A program made the position numbers and the translations under genes. DNA of 64,000 nt from positions 19,090,761 through 19,154,760 of the forward strand of contig OX463784.1 in NCBI GenBank assembly GCA_949825025.1, given 5' to 3'. Each line of letters starts with the position of its first letter. Positions within the stretch are counted from its first letter, which is position 1. This document shows positions 42,953 to 54,685 of the stretch, piece by piece. Below the pieces are notes generated by a model, which was given only the letters and a program-made list of their open reading frames with translations, was not told where the DNA came from and did no database searches. The stretch comes from Siphlonurus alternatus. Lineage: Eukaryota > Arthropoda > Insecta > Ephemeroptera > Siphlonuridae.

Positions 42953-43280
42953 AATGGACAACATACATGAAAAAATTTTATTGCAGAAATGAATAGAGGG
43001 TACCAAATTATGCTACTCTGAGTTTTTCAGATTTTTTTGAGACCCGGAACTATTTTTAAATAATTATTGAAAGTCCTGTGATTTCAATTGGCACCCCTGA
43101 ATTCTTAATAAAAAGGATAGAGACTGGCCTATTGACGCCTCCAGGGGGCGTGGCTGCACTTTCAATAATTATTTAAAAATAGTTCTGGGTTTCAAAAAAA
43201 TCTGAAAAAATTCAGAGTAGCATAATTTGGTACCCTCTATTCATTTCTGCAATAAATTTTTTTTATGTATGTTGTCCATT
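42953..43280. mobile_element. Family 3 relative (tip type C)
   Basis: The tips AATGGACAACATACATG and CATGTATGTTGTCCATT (one base offset) are inverted. The core has TTATTGCAGAAATGAATAGA and GGAACTATTTTTAAATAATT but lacks the TGACGTCA octamers; its centre reads GGCCTATTGACGCCTCCAGG. It abuts the truncated SINE at 42952. Confidence 0.85.
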
Positions 43281-45339
43281 ATATTATATCCACATAATAA
43301 AGATGTAACACAATTAATTCTCTCATCTTCCAATAATTCAATTGCATGCAATAATAAATTAGTGTCAACATAATTTATCAATTACATTTTAAGCTTCAAT
43401 ATTGTCCATATTTTAAAAATTCTCGATCCCAGTGTAAAATAAATATAGGACAGAGTAGCTTTTTCTTGTATAAGTACTGTTCAAGTATATAAGATCTTTT
43501 ATTTAAAATATGTTTTCTTGTTTCATTTTAATTTTCAAAAGATTTCTTTTTGTTAAGAATATTTCTTTTCATTTTTTTTTTTTTTTTTTTTTTTTTTAGA
43601 AAAATCTTTTACCCAAGATGAAAATGAATAGCTTAGGAAATGAACAGGAAAGTCCTTTGTTAAAAACGAAAGAAAAAATGTTTTAAATATATTTTTTCAT
43701 ATATATATATATATTTTTTTTTTCAATTCCTAGAAATTTCAATTAATATCTTTTTGTGTTAGAATGATTTAATTTAATTTTATATCTCACTATATTATAT
43801 AAGGGATGGGTTTCAAATTATTTTAGAACATGATACACTTTTTTATATTTTCCATGGAAGGAGTTATCGTAGAAGGTTCAGTAGGCAATCTTATGGAATC
43901 AGCTCGTCGTTAGTAGTCTGTTAAACTGGCTACTGAACCTTCTGCGAGGAAAGATTCCAAACAAAATAATAAAATTGATTCAAGAAAGATATAATCATTC
44001 AGGTTTCTTATTAAACACTATAATCATCACTCATCAGCCTAATTCAATGGCACTAACCATGCATGGATAATGAGAAAACTATTAATATTTTAACCTGAAT
44101 AATGCCATTTACGGTAAAATGTCATCTAACTGCCTATTAAAAAATTAAATAATTGTCATTTTTATTGGATATAGTAAAATATGATACATCAATAAATAAT
44201 TAAATAAATTTAATACTAAATTGTAAAATGGTTTATTGTATACGATATAACTATACGTTGAGGGATTGATAATAAGTCCCAATATTACCCTCGTAAATAT
44301 TGTAATATAAATTATACAGCTAGTCGTATATCAACAGTGTATACGTTTAATCAAATCTCTTAAGTACTGTATAAATCATGGATATTATAAAGCTTGTTAC
44401 AATATCAATATGATGAATATATTGCTGTTTTAATATTGAAATTTATTATGTTTATATATGCTATTTTATTTCGATTAATTATACGTGTATCCTTATTCAT
44501 ATTTTCTTGATAATTTTGAAAAAGAGAGTAGTCTCTTTGCTTGTATAGAGCGAGAGCACAATAACAACATTGTTTGAAGGATAGTGTTGAATGCACAAAA
44601 TCTATAAATTTTTTAGATAAAATTTAAAATAAATAAAAAGTATACAGTTAAATTGATAAACAGGGAGTATTATTTTTTAAAATGTTTTTTTAAAATAAAA
44701 AAAATATTATTTAAAAAAATGCTTTTTATTTATTAATATTTTAATAATTTATTTGCAAGTTACGAAAAATTAATATTGTATTGTATTATGTTGTAATACT
44801 TTTTTTAACATCAATAATGGTATATTGCTGTAAAAAAAGTAATACAGATATTACAAAAATATAAAAGCAATAAAAGAGTAAAACAATTAAAATAAAATTT
44901 ATGTGTTCTGTCAAGTAAAGTACAAAATATTTCTATATAATGTTAAGTACATTCGATTTTACAATTTATAGCCATGTTGTTTTATTGCAAGACAAATATA
45001 TTGTATTTACACTTGATTTGTGATTGTATTGATCTACAAAGACAGTCAAGACAAAATACATGAAGCAAATTCGTTCAGTAAACATACATTACATTTCTGC
45101 AAGTCAAGAAAACAAATAGAGTATGTACTGAGATAAAAATAAGGTGGAAATATAAAGAATATTTCACTTGAAAAGAGATTTTTATAATACCGTTCCAAAA
45201 GGTGATTTGCAACAAAGATATGCTATAAAATTGTAATAGGTAATATTGAGATTTTGAAATTTATGTCTAAATTTAATTTCATAATATGTATTTAAAAATC
45301 TTTAAATTTAGCAATTTGACTATCAATATTAAAGTAAAC
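43281..45339. other. non-coding stretch with one strong hairpin
   Basis: Poly-T at 43571-43599, an inverted repeat at 43868-43946 (17-bp stem CGTAGAAGGTTCAGTAG with one G-U pair) and a Family 1 fragment. No gene was seen. Confidence 0.6.
44025..44095. mobile_element. fragment of Family 1 foldback element
   Basis: CAGCCTAATTCAATGGCACT and the following AACCATGCATGGATAATGAG match the Family 1 core in reverse orientation. The ends are not recognisable. Confidence 0.45.
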
Positions 45340-45659
45340 AATGGAGTATCGACCTCACTTTTTTTTTTTTAAATGGATAGAGGGTGCAAAGTTATGCTAT
45401 CCTGATTTTTTTCAGATTTTTTAGAGTCCGGGAAGTATTTTTAAAAAAATATTGAAAGTACTTTTTGTGACGTCACAAAACGCCGCTCCTTAAGAAAAAT
45501 ATAGAACTTGCCGCCTCGTGACGTCACAAAAAGGACTTTCAATAATTTTTTAAAAATCCTTCCCGAGCTCTAAAAAATCTGGAAAAAAATCAGGGTAGAA
45601 TAACTTTGCACGCTCTATCCATTTCTGCAATAAAAAAAATTGAGGTCGATACTCCATTA
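45340..45659. mobile_element. Family 3 foldback element (tip type A)
   Basis: The tips AATGGAGTATCGACCTC and GAGGTCGATACTCCATT are perfect inverted repeats. The octamers TGACGTCA are at 45468-45475 and 45519-45526. No open frame is present. Confidence 0.9.
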
Positions 45660-46001
45660 TCATTTTACCTGAGGGTAGTGTCTTTTATGAAAGCATCAGA
45701 ATAAGTTTAATTTATATCGAGTCATATAATAATACATGTATAATTATTTAATATCGATGAATTAATATAGCCCTTTCAAGATACAAAAGTATGAACATTA
45801 ATTAATGTAACTGCATGGCTTTTTTAAATCTTAAAACAATGAGTAAATTTAAAAAAATTCTTTCATTTAAAAATCTACTTTAAAATACAAACTCATTAAT
45901 TACATTGTTAAGTTTAATCAAATTACTTGAAATTTATAAAGATATATGATGTAATGATTTTTAAACTTGAATCAAACTTTATATATATAAAAAAAACTTA
46001 C

Positions 46002-46136
46002 ATTGACCGTTCCCTTAGGAAATCTAAGAGTTTTCGTTCGTATACCTTCATATAATACTGCTGATCTTACATTTTCAAGTACAGACAGTGAAGAACAATT
46101 TAACACTACAACAGAATCTCCATACAATGTTTCCAT
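46002..46136 (-). CDS. possible first or internal exon, unrecognised protein
   Basis: The minus strand has an open frame ending at a perfect donor GTAAGT (46001-45996). From an ATG at 46136 it gives 45 codons in phase 0: METLYGDSVVVLNCSSLSVL, then ENVRSAVLYEGIRTKTLRFP, then KGTVN. The frame is also open upstream to about 46175, but no good acceptor is visible, so it would have to be a first exon. I do not recognise the protein. Its phase (0) does not fit direct splicing to the exon at 37507-37648, which needs one leading base. It could equally be a remnant of an old repeat. Confidence 0.3.
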
Positions 46137-46209
46137 AGCAACAATGCAAAAGATACCAACCTTTTTCAAATACAATAAAATACAATCGAGGGTACAATTT
46201 AAAACATAA

Positions 46210-46747
46210 CACCTTTTTTATGTTTAAAAAATATATGATTTACATTGATTATGGTTCTTTTTACAAAAAAACTTAACTTATAAATTTTACTTGAAAAGTT
46301 ATAATATATTTTTTTTTCCTAATATCCAATTTTTTTAAGTTATTTCAAGCAATTTTATATATTATACTATTATTTTAGTAATTGAAACAATAAATTTATA
46401 AACTATTTTTACCTATATATTGTACAAAAAGAATTTTTTTTAATAGAATAGCATAAAAATAAATCGCTTATATATTTTTTTATCAAACAGTAATAATAGT
46501 TTAAATTTCCCAGGTGTATATATAGATAAAAAAAAGTTTTTACTATGTAATGTATGTATGAATAAAAATGTCATTTACTAGTAGTACCCTTGTGAATTGT
46601 TCAGTTTTACATGTATATGTGTACCATCATTTACATAGATTTATGTACTTACTTTAATTATTGTTCAATATTTAATTAATTTAATGAGAAATAAAGTATA
46701 TTTGTTTAAGTGTCTCAAGTATAAAGTTAGAGTTGTTTATAATAATA

Positions 46748-46788
<41 letters not shown>

Positions 46789-48215
46789 TTTAATTACACA
46801 CATGGCCATAAAAAAAATATATTTTGAATTCCTTAAAAAATTGATTTATTTAGGATATGAATTCTTTCGGAGATTTTCATAAATTTTATATGTTGTATAC
46901 AGATTACTTGATGCAATTAACTATATAAAGTGATATTATAATTTCTGGTACTTGAAAAAAATATATTAGATTTGTTTATAAATTTGTATTGTCATGCAAG
47001 TGGTGTACCAACAATTAAAAACACTGCGATTGCATCAAGGAGAAAACAGAAAGCGATGTTACAGTTTATAATTTAATTTTTAATTAATTTTAATTCCTTA
47101 TTTGTTATAATTCACTATTTTCTGTAAATTTTTACAGCTTTATGTATACTTCTATACTAATGCACGTTGTAGTTATTAACCCAATTTACAGTAAATATTT
47201 AACATTTTTTTGTTAATTTAAAATTTAAAAACCCTGTGATTCATTGTAAATATCACGTTTGAATCCATTAACAGGCATGAAACTCCCTACCCACAGACCA
47301 CAGAAATCCTATGCACATTTTAATTTTTTAATTTTATAGCCTGTTTGCAGCATTCAATTCAATTGTTACAATATTTTAGCACATGACAGGTAAAAAATAT
47401 ATCAGATCACAGTAATATAACAGTACTGTAATCCATTAAAAATAAAATAAATCTTAACTTTTTATTATATTTGCAGAATACTGCAGTTAAAAAAAAATAT
47501 AATAACGACATCCAATAAAATGTCAAATGCAGGTTATTAAAAAAATCAATCTTCAATATTTCTTCCACTTTTGAAAATTTGTTATAATATAATGTAATAC
47601 TTATATAATAAATTATGAATAGAGTACATTATTAGGGGTAAATTTATTCCATTCATAATGTTTATTCAAGCATAAATTATATACAATAAGATAGTTTATA
47701 TTATATGAAGGACAAATGCTATAAGAGAATTGTTACCTGGGTTATATAGTATAAATTCTCAACAGCCTCAAGCTATTGTTCGCATTATTCTCTGTCGACC
47801 ATACTAAAATTATATTGTTTAGCTCTAATACTATTATTGAGACTTTGTATAATATAACACAGATGTTATATTATAACTTATTGTTATAATAATATACTGT
47901 TTGTTTCATAATATTATAATGTTTCAAAGTATAATCTAATACTACAAAGTGAATAGGATCATCTTTAAAGTATTATAGAAACTTGTTTTAAGTAAGCTTT
48001 CTATATTATAAACTTTGTGTATATTTAGAATGTTTTTGTTTTATCTAACGAAGTTTCACAGTTAAGCTCTTTAAAATATCAATATTTAGTATTATATATA
48101 TTGAAAATTTGTCATGATCATAAAAATAAAATGTGTTTGCACTACACTGCTGTTTGATAAGTTATTCTCAAGTTTTTGAGGGAACAAGATGGAGTGCATA
48201 TTATTGTAAATTTAC
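46210..48215. other. non-coding AT-rich stretch
   Basis: It holds the TA array at 46752-46785 and unremarkable AT-rich DNA. No gene was seen. Confidence 0.7.
46752..46785. repeat. (TA)n microsatellite
   Basis: A TA array of about 34 bp in AT-rich intergenic DNA. Confidence 0.95.
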
Positions 48216-48539
48216 AATGAGATATTAGAATGTAAAAATTTTAGTGGCTTAATCGAAAGAAGGGATAGAAATATGGGGTACTGTGAATTTTTTCCGATTT
48301 TTCTGAGACCGGGAACTATTTTTAAAAAATTATTGAAAATCTATTTTGATGACGTCACGGGCGGCACTCCTTCAGACAAAGGATAGGGCAGTGCCATCCG
48401 TGACGTCATAAAATAGACTTTCAATAATTTTTTAAAAATAGTTCCCGGTCTCAGAAAAATCTGAAAAAATTCACAGTACCATATTTTTACCCCTTCTTTC
48501 GATTAAGCCACTAAAATTTTCACATTCTAATATCTCATT
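48216..48539. mobile_element. Family 3 foldback element (tip type B)
   Basis: The same core as the other copies (TTTCTGAGACCGGGAACTAT, TTATTGAAAATCTATTTTGA) is bounded by different tips: AATGAGATATTAGAATGTAA at the left and its near-perfect inverse at the right. TGACGTCA is at 48350-48357 and 48401-48408. Confidence 0.9.
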
Positions 48540-48978
48540 CTGCATTAATTTTGTTTCTTGCAGCTACTGATTCTGAAAATCAGACAATGACAATTTTCAT
48601 GGTATCCCCAAGTTGTTTAAAACTAATGCCATAAATTAAAAGACACAAGGCTAATTTAGATTTATATCTTTTATCTATAGTGACAAAATCCTATACTAAT
48701 GGATTAATTTACGTTCTTTTCTATTTATTTTACCACTTCTAATATACTACATTGTAAATACTCATGTTTTCTCATTTATTTTTTTACAGTTTACAATTAA
48801 CTATCGTGTTTTTATTATTGTAGGTCATAGGTTAGAATGTTTGTCAGTATAAAAAGAACTAAGTCAATTTTGTCTTGTTTATACTTCTCACCTTAAAAAA
48901 AGAAGAAAAAAGACAACGAGTTTTCTAGCAAGCAACCCCTATCTTTATTTGTTTGACTGGCAGACACAAAAACACTCA

Positions 48979-49257
<279 letters not shown>

Positions 49258-50030
49258 CTATCTCACTCTCATGGCTTCTGGTAAACACCAACAAGCCTCA
49301 CCTTCTTAGCCCTAGGTGAAAACTTTTAATTGGCCTTACCACGATTCTAACAGTTCGCACAAAACTCAACACAAAGAAAGAAAAAAAAAAAAAGATTTCT
49401 TTTCCCCTCAATCTTTTTTTATTTTTACTTTTCTATCTTCTTCCATCAATATCTTACAACTTACTGATTGGCTATAATCAAAAACTTTTTCTCTATAGTA
49501 ATATAATAATAAGATCTCTTTCCACACTTTTATTTTTTTTTCCTGTGATTGATGAATTATTTTCTTAATGTTGAAGCTAGAAATAGATGAGATAAAAAAA
49601 GAAAACTTATTAAATTTATAAAGCATTTTTATAACTATACCTCATATTATATAATAATTCAATTGATTTCTTTTATTATTATGTAATTATTTCAATGCCA
49701 AATTTCATACATAATTTTTACGTTATTTTTTTTTTTAATTATATCATGTATTTATGTGCGAGTTATTATAAAAGTGAGTCATTGGTATAGTAATACTGTT
49801 TTTTAACACAATTTTCCAGCAAAGAAATAGTCAAAAAGATTTCTTACTAACTACGGTTTATTATCTTGATTTGAGGTTAATAACTATTGTTGATATGCAT
49901 GTATTTTGTTTCAAGATGGATTTAATTGTAAATTTTTGTTGTGAAAAATTGACTTTTGCAAAATTCCACCCCAAGTTACTATAACAAAAAAATTTAAGAA
50001 AACAAAAGTTAACTTTACCCTTACCTTTCA

Positions 50031-50354
50031 AATGGAGTATCGACCTCAAATTTTTTTATTGCAGAAATGGATAGAGCGTGCAAAGTTATGCTACCCTGAT
50101 TTTTTTCAGATTTTTTAGAGACTGGGAACTATTTTTAAAAAAATTATTGAAAGTTCTTTTTGTGACGTCACGAGATGCCACTCCTTAAGAAAAAGATAAG
50201 ACTTGCCGCCGCGTGACGTCACAAAAAGGAATTTCAATAATTTTTTATAAACACTTCCAGGCCTCTAAAAAATCGGAAAAAGAATCAGGGTAGCATAACT
50301 TTGCACGCTCTATCCATTTCTGCAATAAAAAAATTTGAGGTCGATACTCCATTA
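50031..50354. mobile_element. Family 3 foldback element (tip type A)
   Basis: The tips AATGGAGTATCGACCTC and GAGGTCGATACTCCATT bound a core with GCAGAAATGGATAGAGCGTG. The octamers TGACGTCA are at 50163-50170 and 50214-50221. Confidence 0.9.
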
Positions 50355-53300
50355 TTGCATGACATACTTTATATATATTTTTTTAAATAATTGCATCGAG
50401 AGGCAAGGTAAAAAATGTCCTGCTGTTAGTCGATGCTGACAGTAAAATTATTGATATATTTTTTTGTATTTCTACTTTTGACTATAGATGGTTAAATATC
50501 AAATATCACGCCTGGCCTTGGTTGCCAGAACAATATATATTATCGATGTCAAACGTTGAAAATTACATAATCTAGATCAACCTAGACCAATATTTTCAGA
50601 CAATATTATATCTATTTACATATTTATTGTATTATTATTATTTTTTTTTAATCTCGGGTCAGGTTTAAGAAGCGCATAACTAAATAGCGAAACGTTATAT
50701 CTTTAAGAAATTGGTTTGATAACGAACCTGTTATATTATTAATATTATTATCTTCGAGAAATTGGTCTGTTATAAAAATCATAAAAAAACTATAGAAGAG
50801 ATTAGCTAATTATTTAATTATGTCAGATTAAAAGGAGAAAAGACAACACTAAAAAATAACCATATCATATTTCTCATAGCCTTATTTATAATAAAACTGG
50901 TACTTAAAAACATTTTATTTGTAGTAAATTTAATTAAAACTTACGAAAAATTTAATTCTTTTTTTTTTTGTAATAAAAGTTTATGTACTATCTCCATTTT
51001 TATAAGATGGTACTTGCAAGCAACAAAAATCTAAAGTTACAGCCAGATTACAACTAATTAAACAAATCACTGGACCAAGTAATAATTTCCTTTTGAAACT
51101 CAGACAAGATATGATGATAAATATCTTCTTACTTAACAGAGAAATGTTCCAACATAAAAGTTTCTGCTGCTAACTTAAAGTAATAATAAGAACATTTTCT
51201 TTGACGTTTATATTTTATTTTGTATAAAATGAAATGTTATTAAATTTTGTTGTTTTTTTATTTGTAATTCAGAGAAAGAGATAGAGAGAGAGAGGGGGGG
51301 TGAATTTTAATTAGCTTCTTTAAGAAATATTGATATCAACTTACATAATGCTAATGCTGAAGATTTTTTTCTATTTGTATGTCAAGATGTTGCAATTGCA
51401 GTGCATTGTAGAAAGCAGGCATGCAAAGTTAATATGCAAAGTATTAAAAATTCAATGTGCATAAAAAATATATATTAAAATACATCATCCTATCTGCTCC
51501 ATATTTTTTTATGTCATTTGTAATAATATTGCTGTAAATTTTACGAATGCCTGTCCCTCATAACAATTTTGTATTATATTACATATCTTATTATCAAATC
51601 TTCATGTTAAATTAATAAAATTTAAAATATTATTGACTTATATCAATTTAATGATTTTCATGCCAATTTTCTATAATGGTAAATGCATAATTTTGAATTA
51701 ATATGCTAACAGTTTGCATTTTATATGATTTTATGCATTAGTAAATAATTATTATTATTTAAACCTTAAGCAATTTGAACTGGCAGTGAGATTTAGAAAG
51801 TAAAAAAGAAATAATGATCCTCAATTGTTACTTAAAAAAGCCACGTTTAATTAAATATATATTAATAAGGTGAAGAGGGTCTCTAAGATTTAATAAAAAA
51901 AAGGTTAATTTCTCTTCGTGACATTGCACTCGTGTTATGCTTACGTAATATGAGCTGCTGCCTGCCTCAAGAATATTTACAAACTTAATTAACACTTATC
52001 TCAACTCAGGAAAAATAGTACAAAACAACAGACGAGAACAAGTTACTAAGGGGACTTAATAACAGTATCTTTTTAATGTCAATTAAGGTTTGTGTACCAA
52101 AAATTTTAATTAATACTTGTGTTCAATGACGCATAAGAATTTTATACTTAATTTAAGATTGAAATTAAGATTTGAAATGAAATCTTGAGTTTTAAAAAAT
52201 TGTTACAAATTTTAATTAAACCGAGTTAATTATTTAATTGTTAATTAATTTTGTGGCTGTATTAATTTTCAGTTCAGTAAGTGTAAATTGTTTTTTGTAT
52301 ACATTAGTAATTTACTTTAATGCTATAATTAAATTTTTAAAATTTAATTAAAAATTAACAACGGTAAAAAACACATTTTTTTTAATTCAATTCTGATATT
52401 TTAATTTTAAAACTAATGTAACTTAACATTAATTAGTACAAGTGACCTCATTACTATGCTAAAATATTAATTAAAATAATTATGTTAATAAGTACACCAA
52501 TATCTTTACTACGAATTCAGTGACGAAAATCTTTCTCTAAGTAAATAATCTATATTGCTAAAAGTCATTTTAAAAAAAAACTAATTTGCACATTTACAAA
52601 TATTAAAACCTCAACACGCGTTACGTTTTTTGTTATCATAATCTTAATTGATACATCACGATGCTAGTAATTTCAATGTTAAATGTATGGTGGTACCACT
52701 TTCTGAATACATCCACTTTTAACAGTCAATATCTAGACTTGGGAGGTATTAATGATTTTATTTTGACCATGAATGTAATAAACATATTGATGATGCCCCA
52801 CTCTAGTTTAAACACTTGCTGAATAAAACCAAGCGTTGCTACCTCTGAGAACATCAGTCTTCTGTTTTACTGTGCAGTCATTACTTCATGACTAGAAAAG
52901 AACTTAAGGTTGGTGTCATATTTAGTTGGGAGTATAATTTAAAGGGCTTCATTGCAATTTTGGCTTACTATACATTTACACTTTTAAAATTAATTCATTT
53001 ATTAATTTTTATAGAAGAAAAGTCAAGATATAATTATACCTTTTAACAATTTTCTCCACGAATAAAAGAAATACATTATTGTTATCTATGATCAGAGATA
53101 GTGCATGATGCATCAAGTGATGTTTAAAAAAATTAATGCAAAATTATGCATATTATAAATGTTTGTCCATTTTTTTTTTAAAAAAAATTACATTGAAGCG
53201 CTTCAAAATATTTTTTTAAATAATTTGTTATAAGTAAATATTTTATATTACACAAGTTACAATTGTTACAATATTTTAATAAAAGTTCAATTAATGCACT

Positions 53301-53620
53301 TAGTCTACAATTTCAACAGGCTCCATCACTTAATTAAAGAGTTGTTGAATGAGATATTTGAAGTTTTTCCAATCAGCAACATTGCAAGTCATTAGTAGTT
53401 TTTTATATGTATTGTATAAAAATATACAAAATTATTCTTATTATGCATTAATATTTACTAATTTTTGATACTAAAAATTAATTGACTTTTTTGTTTTTTT
53501 AAAAAAATATTACAAAAATAATGTTAATATTTATTTTGTATGATTAACAAATACTATAATTTAATTTTTTATAAATGTACGTACTATTCAATTTTTTTTA
53601 TTTTTATACGAAATTTTCAG
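50355..53620. other. upstream region of SLC26
   Basis: AT-rich with no recognisable coding sequence. An initiator-like TCAGTC at about 52854 in a slightly GC-richer patch (52790-52900) is one possible transcription start, but nothing confirms it. Confidence 0.45.
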
Positions 53621-53840
53621 TCGAAATGTATTAAAGTTGTATCGCTAATTATGTATCATATTATGTGTGAAACGGCATCGGAAAATCAATATTTTCTGGA
53701 AATTTTAAACTACGAAGTAACGATGACATTATATGCCTGAATAAAAAAATAATAATAATAATTCCGTCAATTGTTTCTATATAACAACGAAAATATTGAA
53801 ATACCTTTCAACTACCAAACTGTCCTAATTTGTCCTAAAA
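53621..53840 (+). other. possible 5' UTR part of SLC26 exon 1
   Basis: A pyrimidine-rich stretch ending TTTTCAG at 53620 looks like a splice acceptor upstream of the start codon, so 53621-53840 may be 5' UTR joined to a non-coding first exon further upstream. The region has short upstream ATGs and an in-frame TAA at 53826. This is inference from splice-site appearance; the transcription start is unknown. Confidence 0.25.
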
Positions 53841-53997
53841 ATGTCCTCAATTAGAACAACTACTACCATGAAGCTTGGAGAGAACTTACAGCAACATTCT
53901 CCCAATGACTTGGAAACAACGCTCAAATTTGAGAGGCCAGCGCTTTCACAAGAAAATCTCAATGAAATCTATGACTATGAACAACCAAAGAAAAGCA
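53841..53997 (+). CDS. SLC26 coding exon 1 (cytoplasmic N-terminus)
   Basis: This exon encodes residues 1-52, a hydrophilic, Thr- and Glu-rich N-terminal tail with no signal peptide, as expected for the cytosolic N-terminus of SLC26. It ends at the donor GTAAGTA (53998) in phase 1. A second ATG is codon 10, so a slightly shorter product is possible. Confidence 0.85.
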
Positions 53998-54653
53998 GTA
54001 AGTACTCATTATATTTATTACTGATAACTACTTATTAATGTTTGTATATTAGCGAGTATTTAAAAAAAAACTAAATTAGTGCATTGAATATTCTTACTAT
54101 TAAATATCAATTCTAGAATCGCACCCTTATTACAATTTAAAACTGTAATATAATAAGTTGTTTTATGTTTTGTAACAATACACGTTTCTCACTACTGTAA
54201 CTACTGTTAACTTTAATTTAATTAACCTGAAATTAGCAATTGTTAGTGAGAAAGTTGGTTCCCTTAATTGAAATGGATAAATTAAATAAAAATGTTAACT
54301 ACAGATAGTAAAAATCTCAAACGTGTTCTATTCCTTTAATTTACAAAAAAAAAAAAAATCCAGATTTCAACAAACAATAGTTGCTACTTCATCACCTCTC
54401 ACTAAATCACTAATTAATTAACTCTGTACAGTCATCAAGAGTTTCACGAGGGACCATTGTCACATCACTCTCTCAGAATGGGCCAAACAGACGTTCCCTG
54501 TGTTGGACTGGATACCACGCTATAAGTGGAAAGAGGACTTTCCCTGTGACTTAATAGCTGGAATCACGGTTGGCATCATGCATATTCCTCAAGGTATGTA
54601 TATGTTAATTACAAAGACGAATAAACAAGATGTCAGTCTCCTATGTGATTTGC

Positions 54654-54685
<32 letters not shown>

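Noticed and set aside
53540..53740. 66-codon open frame upstream of SLC26
   Set aside because: Out of frame with exon 1 and low-complexity; at most an upstream ORF in the 5' UTR.
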